Shown in pieces: positions 16,118-23,919 of a stretch of 45,131 nucleotides of DNA (its first letter is position 1; the number at the start of each line of letters is the position of its first letter). Both the position numbers and the translations under genes were made by a program. The DNA comes from an uncultured Prevotellaceae bacterium (lineage in GTDB: Bacteria; Bacteroidota; Bacteroidia; Bacteroidales; Bacteroidaceae): positions 1-45,131 of the forward strand of contig CALDLA010000032.1 of the NCBI GenBank assembly GCA_937898415.1. Reading direction: 5' to 3'. Below the pieces are notes generated by a model. It was given only the letters and a program-made list of their open reading frames with translations. It did not search any database and was not told the origin of the DNA.

Positions 16118-18469
16118 ATGAACACAAAACGAATTCTGACAACGGCCCTTGCGGCCACAACCTGTATGATGACAATGAATGCACAGCCGAAATTGGCAGC
16201 AACAAACATTGACGAGGTAATCAAGGCTATGACCTTGGAGGAGAAAGCCAAACTATTGGTTGGCGGTGCTAACAACTTTTTCGGCGACCAAGCCGTTGTC
16301 GGCGGCGAGGCCGACCTTGTTGCCGGTGCGGCAGGTACGTCGCCCGCCATTCCCCGCTTGGGCATCCCGGCCACGGTGTTGACCGACGGCCCTGCCGGCG
16401 TGCGTATCGACCCCACCCGCAAAGGAACTGACAAGACTTACTATGCTACGGCCTTCCCCATTGGCTCTTGCTTGGCTTCGACATGGAATACGGAACTGGT
16501 CGGCAAGGTGGGCGAGGCCATCGGCAACGAGACCAAGGAGTACCGCTGCGACGTCATCCTCGGCCCGGGCATGAATCTGCACCGCAATCCGCTCTGTGGC
16601 CGTAACTTCGAGTACTATTCTGAAGACCCGCTGCTGACGGGTAAGATTGCTGCCGCCTACATCAACGGCGTACAGAGTCAGGGTGCAGGTGTGTCGGCCA
16701 AGCACTTCGCCGTGAACTCGCAGGAGACCGACCGTACGGCGGTCGACGAGCAGGTGAGCCAGCGTGCCGCCCGCGAAATCTACCTGCGCGGCTTCGAGAT
16801 TGCCGTCCGCGAGAGCGACCCCTGGACCATCATGGCCTCATATAATCAGATCAACGGTCAGTACTCTATGGGCAACCGCGACCTGTTGACCAGCATCCTG
16901 CGTGACGACTGGGGGTTCAAAGGTATCGTGATGACCGACTGGATTGGTATCCGCCAAGGACTGGAGACCATCACCGAGGTACAGGCCGGCAACGACCTGA
17001 TGGAGCCCGGACAGCCCGCACAGGTGAAGGAAATTGTTGAGGGCGTGAAGAGTGGCAAGCTCGACATTGCCGACGTTGACCGCAATGTGCGCCGTATGCT
17101 GGAGTACATCGTAAAGACACCTAGCTTCAAGCAGTATCCTGCCAGCAACAACCCCGACTTCAAGGCTCATGCAGCCATTACGCGTCAGAGTGCCGCCGAG
17201 GGTATCGTGCTGCTGAAGAATAACGGTAGTCTCCCCTGGAGCACGCAAAAAATCAAGACCGTCGCCCTCTTTGGTGAGAACTCCTACGACTTCCTCAGCG
17301 GCGGTACGGGTTCCGGCTGCGTTCATCCTCCTTATGTCGTCGACATGCTTCAGGGCCTTGAGAACGCCGGTATCAAGTCGTCTAAGACGCTTACCGACAT
17401 CTATCGCAAATACATCGACTATGCCCGTGTGAAGTTCCAGGCCGAGCGTCATCCAGCCAAGTGGTTCCAGACGGAGATGATGGGTCAGCAGAAATATCCG
17501 GAAATCGGTCTCGCCCCCATTGCTATAAATAAAGAGGTAGAGGCTGCCGATGCTGCCATCATCACTATCGGCCGTCAGGCCGGCGAGGGCATCGACCGCG
17601 ATATTGACACCGAGTTCAACCTCATCCCTGAGGAGCGTGCGCTGATTACCGACGTCTGCAATGCTTTCCATGCTGCCGGCAAGCCAGTGGTTGTGATCAT
17701 CAACTCCGGTAGTGTTATCGAGACGGCTTCATGGAGCGGCTATCCTGATGCCATCCTTTGCGCCTGGCAGCCCGGTATGGAAGGCGGCAACTCCGTCGCC
17801 GACCTGCTGACGGGTAAGGTCAATCCCTCCGGCAAGCTCACGATGACGTGGCCCATCGCCGCCACCGACCATCACTCCACGAAGAACTTCCCTGGCAGTA
17901 TTGATGACTACTCCTTCCAGATGATGGTTGGCAACAAGATGCCTATCCCTGGACACTCCTACACGAAGCACGAGGAGGACATCTACGTGGGCTATCGCTA
18001 CTTCGACACCTTTAACAAGGAGGTGGCTTATCCCTTCGGCTTTGGCCTTAGCTACACCACGTTTGCCTATAGCAAGCCCGTAGTCAAAGTGAACGGCGAT
18101 GTTGTTGCCGTTACCGTCACCATTAAGAACACCGGCTCTGTCGCTGGTAAGGAAGTGGCTCAGGTCTATGTTACCGCCCCGCAGGGCAGCATCGAGAAAC
18201 CCGCACAAGAGCTGAAAGCCTTTGCCAAGACGCGTGAACTGCAGCCTGGCGAGCAGCAGGTGCTGACCATGCAGATTCCCATCCGCATGCTGGCTTCGTT
18301 CGATGAGGCTGGTTCGCAGTGGTTGACGGAGGCCGGACAGTACACCTTCAAGATTGGTGCCTCCAGCCGCGACATCCGTTGCACCGCTACCGCTAAGGTC
18401 GGCCAGTACACGGAGAAGACCACTAACGCCCTCGCCCCGAAAGTGAAACTGAACCTTTTGAAACAATAA
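16118..18469 (+). CDS. Secreted GH3-family beta-glucosidase-like enzyme
   Basis: The product has 783 residues with a signal peptide (NTKRILTTALAATTCMMTMNA). It has the standard three-domain GH3 layout. The N-terminal barrel carries LTDGPAGVRID, KHFAVNSQE and the nucleophile Asp in GIVMTDWIG. The alpha/beta sandwich carries NNGSLPW and acid/base Glu in GRQAGEGIDRD. The C-terminal fibronectin-III-like domain carries YPFGFGLSYTTF and KNTGSVAGKEVAQVYV. These enzymes release terminal beta-linked sugars (glucose, sometimes xylose) from oligosaccharides. It is probably periplasmic. It is the last gene of the operon starting at 14473, with a GC-rich hairpin after the stop. The family is certain; the substrate is not. 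Confidence 0.92.
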   Translation: MNTKRILTTALAATTCMMTMNAQPKLAATNIDEVIKAMTLEEKAKLLVGGANNFFGDQAVVGGEADLVAGAAGTSPAIPRLGIPATVLTDGPAGVRIDPTRKGTDKTYYATAFPIGSCLASTWNTELVGKVGEAIGNETKEYRCDVILGPGMNLHRNPLCGRNFEYYSEDPLLTGKIAAAYINGVQSQGAGVSAKHFAVNSQETDRTAVDEQVSQRAAREIYLRGFEIAVRESDPWTIMASYNQINGQYSMGNRDLLTSILRDDWGFKGIVMTDWIGIRQGLETITEVQAGNDLMEPGQPAQVKEIVEGVKSGKLDIADVDRNVRRMLEYIVKTPSFKQYPASNNPDFKAHAAITRQSAAEGIVLLKNNGSLPWSTQKIKTVALFGENSYDFLSGGTGSGCVHPPYVVDMLQGLENAGIKSSKTLTDIYRKYIDYARVKFQAERHPAKWFQTEMMGQQKYPEIGLAPIAINKEVEAADAAIITIGRQAGEGIDRDIDTEFNLIPEERALITDVCNAFHAAGKPVVVIINSGSVIETASWSGYPDAILCAWQPGMEGGNSVADLLTGKVNPSGKLTMTWPIAATDHHSTKNFPGSIDDYSFQMMVGNKMPIPGHSYTKHEEDIYVGYRYFDTFNKEVAYPFGFGLSYTTFAYSKPVVKVNGDVVAVTVTIKNTGSVAGKEVAQVYVTAPQGSIEKPAQELKAFAKTRELQPGEQQVLTMQIPIRMLASFDEAGSQWLTEAGQYTFKIGASSRDIRCTATAKVGQYTEKTTNALAPKVKLNLLKQ

Positions 18470-18483
18470 ACAACAGAAACGAG

Positions 18484-18516
18484 GTGCGGCGGCCAGCTTG
18501 GGACTGACCGCCGCAC
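18484..18516 (+). terminator. GC-rich hairpin after the GH3 gene
   Basis: GTGCGGCGG pairs with CCGCCGCAC, and the stem continues as CAG/CTG after one mismatch. It lies 14 bases after the GH3 stop. Only a weak T-rich tail follows, so it is a likely but not classical terminator. Confidence 0.6.
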
Positions 18517-18645
18517 GAATGTTGGTTTGCAGTTGACATTGGTAAGTATGTCGATGCAAAGATAGTGCTTTTCGCCGGTTTCTGCAATAGGGTAGCGACG
18601 ACTGACACGCTTTGCAACAACGGACATATTGAAAACCAACGAGTT

Positions 18646-19467
18646 ATGAAATCTCTCAGACGGCTGGTTGACACAGCCTTTTTATGCATAGCCCTGCTTT
18701 TGGCGGCTTGTGCGGACCATACGCCGCAGGTATCGGACACCGAACGGCTCATCGGCGAGGCGTTGGAGGCCGTGGGCAACCACGACCTGCCGACGGCTGA
18801 GCAGCGGGCCTATAGTGCCGCCATCCTGTCGGCCGACTCGGCTGAGATGGCCGATGCCTTGACCATGCTCTCGCTGGTCTTCATTCTGGAGAACAAGCAG
18901 GAGAAGGCTGAGATGGTGATGGCGGTATTGCCAGAAGGGCAGACGATGGAGTTCGTGCGGCTGCAGCAGGCTGCCAACGAACAGGGCCGCAGTCACGACC
19001 GTTCCGTCTTCGCCGTCCTCGTAGCCTTTCTGATAGCCGCCCTTGGAGCCGGTTACTGGTGGAGCCGGCGGCGCAAGGCAGCGTTCGAGCGCAAGGTGGA
19101 CGAGTTGATGGCTTCAACTCTCAACGACCAGCGTCCTGTCTCCAACGTTCAACGTGCCGACATCGTCCGTACGAAGCAGGGTGTCGATGTACTCTATGCT
19201 ATCCTCCACGACGAGAACATCTCACAGATGGGCAAGCGCGAACAGACGGCCGTTGCCGAGACGTTGCACATCGTTGACCCCACGCTGGCCGACATCATCA
19301 GTTCCGTTGAACTGACGCCTAAGGAAACTTTTTACTGCATCATGCAGTACTACGGCAAGACCGAACAACAAAAGTCGCAATGCTTCTGCTGTACAGAGCA
19401 GGCCCTGCGTTCCACCAAGAGTCGCTTAGGCAAGAAACTCGACCTTAGCCGGTTGACCCACTCGTAG
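18646..19467 (+). CDS. Lipoprotein-like, membrane-anchored putative regulator (short form)
   Basis: From the ATG at 18646 the product has 273 residues. The frame is open back to 18565 but the signal sequence starts here. The signal peptide has lipobox LLAAC. A helical TPR-like region (about 30-110) follows, then one membrane segment (SVFAVLVAFLIAALGAGYWW, near 120-140), a basic Arg/Lys stretch and a cytoplasmic tail. The last 60 residues (LTPKETFYCIMQYYGKTEQQ...ALRSTKSRLGKKL) have a LuxR-like helix-turn-helix spacing. The layout is a reduced form of the product at 36177. I infer sensing outside the membrane and DNA binding inside. The nearest candidate target is the GH3 operon just upstream. 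Confidence 0.6.
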   Translation: MKSLRRLVDTAFLCIALLLAACADHTPQVSDTERLIGEALEAVGNHDLPTAEQRAYSAAILSADSAEMADALTMLSLVFILENKQEKAEMVMAVLPEGQTMEFVRLQQAANEQGRSHDRSVFAVLVAFLIAALGAGYWWSRRRKAAFERKVDELMASTLNDQRPVSNVQRADIVRTKQGVDVLYAILHDENISQMGKREQTAVAETLHIVDPTLADIISSVELTPKETFYCIMQYYGKTEQQKSQCFCCTEQALRSTKSRLGKKLDLSRLTHS

Positions 19468-19523
19468 TCGGCCCCTTTGACGGTGTGCGGCGACGTGGAA
19501 AATAAAAATAAATCATAATTTAT

Positions 19524-19554
19524 TTTGTGTTTCGCTCGAATTGCACTACCTTTG
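19524..19554 (+). promoter_or_regulatory. Promoter of the tyrS operon
   Basis: TTTG (19524-19527), a 19-base spacer and TACCTTTG (19547-19554) match the consensus. It lies 38 bases before the tyrS ATG, giving a leader of about 30 bases. Confidence 0.78.
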
Positions 19555-19592
19555 CACTTTCAAAGTGAAAAGAAACAAAGAAGACGATAACA

Positions 19593-20891
19593 ATGAGAAA
19601 GAATTTTGTTGAAGAACTCCGCTGGCGCGGAATGTTGGCACAGATGATGCCTGGTACGGAAGAATTGTTGCAGAAGGAGATGGTGTCGGCCTACCTTGGT
19701 ACGGACCCGACGGCCGACTCGCTGCACATTGGCCACCTCTGCGGTATCATGATGCTGCGCCACCTGCAGCGCTGCGGGCACAAGCCCTTCATCCTCGTCG
19801 GCGGTGCCACGGGCATGATTGGCGACCCCAGCGGTAAGTCGCAGGAGCGTAACCTGCTGAACGACGAGACGCTGCGCCACAACCAGGAGTGCATCAAGGC
19901 GCAGGTGGCCAAGTTCCTGGACTTTGAGTCGAAGGACGAGAATGCCGCTGAGATGGTGAACAACTATGACTGGATGAAGGACTTCACGTTCCTGGACTTC
20001 GCCCGCGAGGTGGGTAAGCACATCACGGTGAACTACATGATGGCCAAGGAGAGCGTGCAGCAGCGCCTGAACGGTACGGCCCGCGATGGCCTCAGCTTCA
20101 CGGAGTTTACTTACCAGTTGCTGCAGGGCTACGACTTCCTGTACCTGTATCAGCACAAGGGTGTGAAACTGCAGTTGGGCGGTAACGACCAGTGGGGCAA
20201 CATGACCACGGGTACGGAGTTGATTCGCCGCACGTTAGGCAACGAGGTGGAGACCTTCGCGCTGACCTGTCCGCTGATTACGAAGTCCGACGGTAAGAAG
20301 TTCGGTAAGACGGAATCAGGCAACATCTGGCTCGACCCGAAGCGCACCACACCTTATAAGTTCTACCAGTTCTGGCTGAACGTCAGCGACGAGGACGCCG
20401 AGCGCTACATCAAGATCTTCACCTCGCTGGAGAAGGAAGTCATTGACGCCCTCATCGAGGAGCACCGTGCCGATCCTGGTCGCCGCGTGCTGCAGCGCCG
20501 TCTGGCTGAGGAGGTGACCGTACTGGTTCACTCGCAGGAAGACTTGGACACGGCCATCGAGGCTTCGAACATCCTATTCGGCAAGTCAACGAAGGAGGCC
20601 TTGGAGAAGTTGGACGAGCAGACGTTCCTCGACGTCTTCGAGGGCGTTGAGCACCACACCATCGACCGTTCGCAGTTGGGTCAGCCTGCCATCGAGTTGT
20701 TCACGGCTGCCGCCCCTGTATTCCCCTCGAAGGGTGAGATGCGCAAGATGGTACAGGGTGGCGGTGTCTCGCTGAACAAGGAGAAACTGACCGACGCGCA
20801 GCGTCCTGTGACCGAAGACGACTTGATTGACGGCAAGTACCTGCTGGCCCAGAAGGGAAAGAAGAATTATTACCTGCTGATTGTCAGATAA
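19593..20891 (+). CDS. tyrS: Tyrosyl-tRNA synthetase
   Basis: The product has 432 residues, the normal bacterial length. It charges tRNA-Tyr in the cytoplasm. The class I signature appears as LHIGHLCG (HIGH). The KMSKS loop appears as KFGKT in SDGKKFGKTESG, as usual for bacterial TyrRS. The tyrosine-site motif QGYDFLYLY and QLGGNDQWGN are present. The C-terminal S4-like RNA-binding domain is recognisable from FPSKGEMRKMVQGGGVSLNKEKL. It stands 17 bases before dut, so the housekeeping cluster may be cotranscribed from the promoter at 19524. Confidence 0.97.
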   Translation: MRKNFVEELRWRGMLAQMMPGTEELLQKEMVSAYLGTDPTADSLHIGHLCGIMMLRHLQRCGHKPFILVGGATGMIGDPSGKSQERNLLNDETLRHNQECIKAQVAKFLDFESKDENAAEMVNNYDWMKDFTFLDFAREVGKHITVNYMMAKESVQQRLNGTARDGLSFTEFTYQLLQGYDFLYLYQHKGVKLQLGGNDQWGNMTTGTELIRRTLGNEVETFALTCPLITKSDGKKFGKTESGNIWLDPKRTTPYKFYQFWLNVSDEDAERYIKIFTSLEKEVIDALIEEHRADPGRRVLQRRLAEEVTVLVHSQEDLDTAIEASNILFGKSTKEALEKLDEQTFLDVFEGVEHHTIDRSQLGQPAIELFTAAAPVFPSKGEMRKMVQGGGVSLNKEKLTDAQRPVTEDDLIDGKYLLAQKGKKNYYLLIVR

Positions 20892-20908
20892 CCTTTATAT
20901 AATAAGGT

Positions 20909-21343
20909 ATGGAAATCAAGGTGGTGAATAAGGGGCATCAGCCCTTGCCCCAGTACGCAACGGCGCAGAGTGCAGGCATGGATCTGCGCGCCAACCTGGA
21001 GGAGCCAGTCACGCTGAACCCCTTTGAGCGCAGGCTGATTCCGACAGGACTGCACATCGCCCTGCCTGCGGGCTACGAGGCCCAGGTCAGGCCCCGCAGC
21101 GGACTGGCCTTAAAACGTGGCATCACGGTGCTGAACACACCTGGCACCATCGATGCCGACTATCGCGGCGAGATAGGCGTGGTGCTGATCAACCTCTCAC
21201 AGGAGCCCTTCGTCGTCAACGACGGTGAACGCATTGCCCAGATGGTCATTGCCCGCCACGAACAGGGCGAACTGATTCAGGTGGAGGTGCTCGATGAGAC
21301 CGAGCGCGGCGAGGGCGGCTACGGACATACGGGAGTGAAATAG
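20909..21343 (+). CDS. dut: dUTP diphosphatase
   Basis: The product has 144 residues, typical for the trimeric enzyme that hydrolyses dUTP to dUMP and pyrophosphate. The five motifs are present in order: AGMDLRA, RPRSGLAL, GTIDADYRGEIGVVLIN (catalytic Asp), GERIAQMVI, and the C-terminal ERGEGGYGHTG arm. It lies 17 bases after tyrS and 6 bases before the TPR gene. The order dut / TPR / DUF4292 / EnvC-like is familiar from Bacteroidales genomes. Confidence 0.97.
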   Translation: MEIKVVNKGHQPLPQYATAQSAGMDLRANLEEPVTLNPFERRLIPTGLHIALPAGYEAQVRPRSGLALKRGITVLNTPGTIDADYRGEIGVVLINLSQEPFVVNDGERIAQMVIARHEQGELIQVEVLDETERGEGGYGHTGVK

Positions 21344-21349
21344 GAAAAT

Positions 21350-23047
21350 ATGAGAAGAGTAAGGTTGCTCATTGCGTTGCTGCTTGTCAGCATCTGCTCG
21401 CTGGCCGGCGACTCGGTCAGCCTGAGTTACGACGCGTTCTTTCTTGAGGCAATGGTCCAGCGCCAGAAAGGGAACAACGACGCAACCTTTGACCTGCTGC
21501 AGCACTGCATCAAGCTGAACCCCAAGGCTGCCGAAGCCCACTACTATGTGGCACAGTACTACCAACTGATGAAGCAGGACAGCCTGGCTCAGCTGAGCTA
21601 CCTGAAGGCCGCCGAACTGGAACCTGACAACCCTACGTTCCTTGAGACAGTGGCGCAGTCGTACATCAGTCGGCAGGAATTCGAGAAGGCCATCACCGTG
21701 GTCGAGAAGCTCTACCAGCAGGACAAGAGTCGCGAAGACCTGTTGGAGATGCTCTTTGAACTGTATCAGCAGACCGACAACACAGAGAAAGCCATTGAGA
21801 CGCTGAACCGCCTGGAGGCTACCGAAGGCAAGAGTGAGCGACTGTCGTTTGCCAAAAGTGAGATTTACACAAAACAAGGCGACAAGGAGGCGGCCATTGC
21901 CGAGATGGCGGCACTGGCACAGCGATATCCGAACGACCTGAACTATAAAAGCCTGTTTGCTGACTTCCTGCTGCGTAACGACGAAGAGCAGCAGGCGTTG
22001 GACATCTATAACGAGATACTGGCTCAGGAACCCGACAACAGCCGGGCCCAGGTGTCGCTGCGCAGCTACTACAGGGTGCAGGGCGAGACAGAGAAAGTGG
22101 ACTCCATCACGGAGCTGATACTGTTGAATAAGAACACGACCACTGAGCAGCGTATCTACCTGATGCGCCAGGTGGTCAGCGACAGCGAGCGCGACGGCGG
22201 CGACAGCACCAAGGTGCTCTCGTTGTTCCACAAGATGTTGGCCCAGCCTCAGCAGAGCGACGACATCGCCATGCTCTGTGCGGCCTACATGGACTTGAAG
22301 AAGATGCCACGCGACAGTGTGCGGACCATGCTGATGAAAGTGCTCAGCATAGCCCCCGACAACGCCGCCGCCCGACTGCAGCTGGTCAGTTTTGCCTGGG
22401 ACCGCAAGGATCATGACGAGATTATCAGCCTGTGCCGCGAAGCCCGCCAGTACAACCCTGAGGAGATGGCATTCTACTATTACCAGGGCATGGCCCACTA
22501 CCAGAAGAATGAGCACGACGGCGCCTTGGAGGCCTTTCAGAATGGCATCGGCGTCATCAACGAAACCAGCAACCCGTCCATCGTCAGCGACTTCTATGCC
22601 GTCATGGGCGACCTGTTGCATCAGAAGGGTAGGGCACGCGAGGCTTTCGAGGCCTATGACTCATGCCTGCAGTGGAAAGAGGACAACATCATGTGTCTGA
22701 ACAACTACGCCTACTACCTGAGTGAGCTTGGCCAGCAGCTGGACAAGGCTGAGCAGATGAGCTACAAGACCATCAAGGCCGAGCCCAAGAACGCGACCTA
22801 CCTCGACACCTACGCCTGGATACTGTTCATGCAGCAACGCTACGCCGAGGCCAAGGTCTATATCGAGCAGGCTCTGCAGAATGACTCCGATAGCAATGCC
22901 GTCATCATAGAGCATGCCGGCGACATCTATATCCAGAACAAGGAGCCAGAGCGTGCCGTAGAGCTGTGGAAGCAAGCCTTGACGAATGACCCGGGCAACA
23001 AAGTGCTGATCCGTAAGATAAAACAAAGAAAATACTTAAAGAAATGA
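21350..23047 (+). CDS. Secreted/periplasmic TPR-repeat protein
   Basis: The product has 565 residues with an N-terminal signal peptide (LLIALLLVSICSLAGD). Almost all the rest is tetratricopeptide repeats, such as NPKAAEAHYYVAQYYQLMKQDSLAQLSYLKAAELEPDNP and the later AIETLNRLEA and AYYLSELGQQLDKAEQM units. I estimate more than ten helix pairs. It should be a protein-protein scaffold in the envelope. Its stop overlaps the start of the DUF4292 lipoprotein (ATGA), so the two are translationally coupled and may act together in outer-membrane or cell-wall assembly, which is inference from the neighbourhood. Confidence 0.85.
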   Translation: MRRVRLLIALLLVSICSLAGDSVSLSYDAFFLEAMVQRQKGNNDATFDLLQHCIKLNPKAAEAHYYVAQYYQLMKQDSLAQLSYLKAAELEPDNPTFLETVAQSYISRQEFEKAITVVEKLYQQDKSREDLLEMLFELYQQTDNTEKAIETLNRLEATEGKSERLSFAKSEIYTKQGDKEAAIAEMAALAQRYPNDLNYKSLFADFLLRNDEEQQALDIYNEILAQEPDNSRAQVSLRSYYRVQGETEKVDSITELILLNKNTTTEQRIYLMRQVVSDSERDGGDSTKVLSLFHKMLAQPQQSDDIAMLCAAYMDLKKMPRDSVRTMLMKVLSIAPDNAAARLQLVSFAWDRKDHDEIISLCREARQYNPEEMAFYYYQGMAHYQKNEHDGALEAFQNGIGVINETSNPSIVSDFYAVMGDLLHQKGRAREAFEAYDSCLQWKEDNIMCLNNYAYYLSELGQQLDKAEQMSYKTIKAEPKNATYLDTYAWILFMQQRYAEAKVYIEQALQNDSDSNAVIIEHAGDIYIQNKEPERAVELWKQALTNDPGNKVLIRKIKQRKYLKK

Positions 23048-23901
23048 AAACATCCAGTTTACTGAAGATGGCCGTCGTGGCATTGCCACTGACACTGATG
23101 CTTGCATCGTGCGGCTCGAAGAAGAAAGTAATTGAGACACAGACCCCTGTAGTTGTCAACACTGAGAACTCGACCTTCATCGACAAGGTCAGTGCCAACG
23201 CCCAGACAACGAAGTTCATCACCTCGAAGGTGAAGTTTAGCGTGGAGGTTGGCTCACAGGACATTTCTCTGACCGGCAACCTGAAAATGAAGCGTGACGA
23301 CGTCATTCGCCTGCAGCTCATGGCCTTCGGGTTTGTCGAAGCCGCCCGCCTGGAGTTCACCAAGGACTATGTCCTCATCATGGACCGCATCAACAAGCAG
23401 TACCTGAAGGCTCCCTATCAGCACATTGATTTCCTGCGCAACAGCGGCCTGAACTTCTATACCCTGCAGGCCCTGTTCTGGAACGAGCTGTTCCAGCCCA
23501 ACCGCACCACGCTGAACGCCGAGGACAAGGCCAAGTTTGCTATGAATACCGACAGCGAGGACGTGCTCATCAGCTATGAGGACGGTAAGATAGACTATAG
23601 CTGGCTGGCCGAACAGGGCAAGGGTACCATCAAGATGGCCAACATCTTGTATAAGGACCGCCTGAATGGCAACACACAGCTGAACTGGGACTACACGAAC
23701 TTCAAGTTGATGGAGAACACCAACAAGCAGTTCCCCAACGACATGAACGTCATCCTGACGACTCCGAAGAAGGAGGTGAAGTTAGGCATCAAGCTGAACT
23801 ATATCGACCACGAGACGGAATGGGAGACCCGTACGGAGATTTCAAACAAGTACCGTGAGGTGAACATCGACGACATCCTGCAGCGTTTCATGGCGCTGTA
23901 A
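23044..23901 (+). CDS. DUF4292-type outer-membrane lipoprotein
   Basis: The product has 285 residues. The signal peptide has lipobox LMLASC (Cys near 22), followed by GSKKK. The body is the beta-rich DUF4292 fold (KVKFSVEVGSQDISLTGNLKMKRDDVIRLQL...RLEFTKDYVLIMDRINKQYL), which recalls the concave lipid- or lipoprotein-binding sheet of LolB-like proteins. That resemblance is inference. Translation is coupled to the TPR gene by an ATGA overlap. The EnvC-like gene follows after 18 bases. Confidence 0.85.
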   Translation: MKTSSLLKMAVVALPLTLMLASCGSKKKVIETQTPVVVNTENSTFIDKVSANAQTTKFITSKVKFSVEVGSQDISLTGNLKMKRDDVIRLQLMAFGFVEAARLEFTKDYVLIMDRINKQYLKAPYQHIDFLRNSGLNFYTLQALFWNELFQPNRTTLNAEDKAKFAMNTDSEDVLISYEDGKIDYSWLAEQGKGTIKMANILYKDRLNGNTQLNWDYTNFKLMENTNKQFPNDMNVILTTPKKEVKLGIKLNYIDHETEWETRTEISNKYREVNIDDILQRFMAL

Positions 23902-23919
23902 TCTTTTAAGCGTAGAACT

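Noticed and set aside
18555..18563. Minus-strand TATCTTTG box in the gap before the short regulator
   Set aside because: No minus-strand gene lies downstream of it within the gap, so it is either a chance match or drives antisense RNA that I cannot support.
21197..22621. 474-codon open frame antisense to dut and the TPR gene
   Set aside because: It covers two well-supported genes on the other strand, is rich in Val/Leu/His/Gln as in other antisense shadows here, and shows no motifs.
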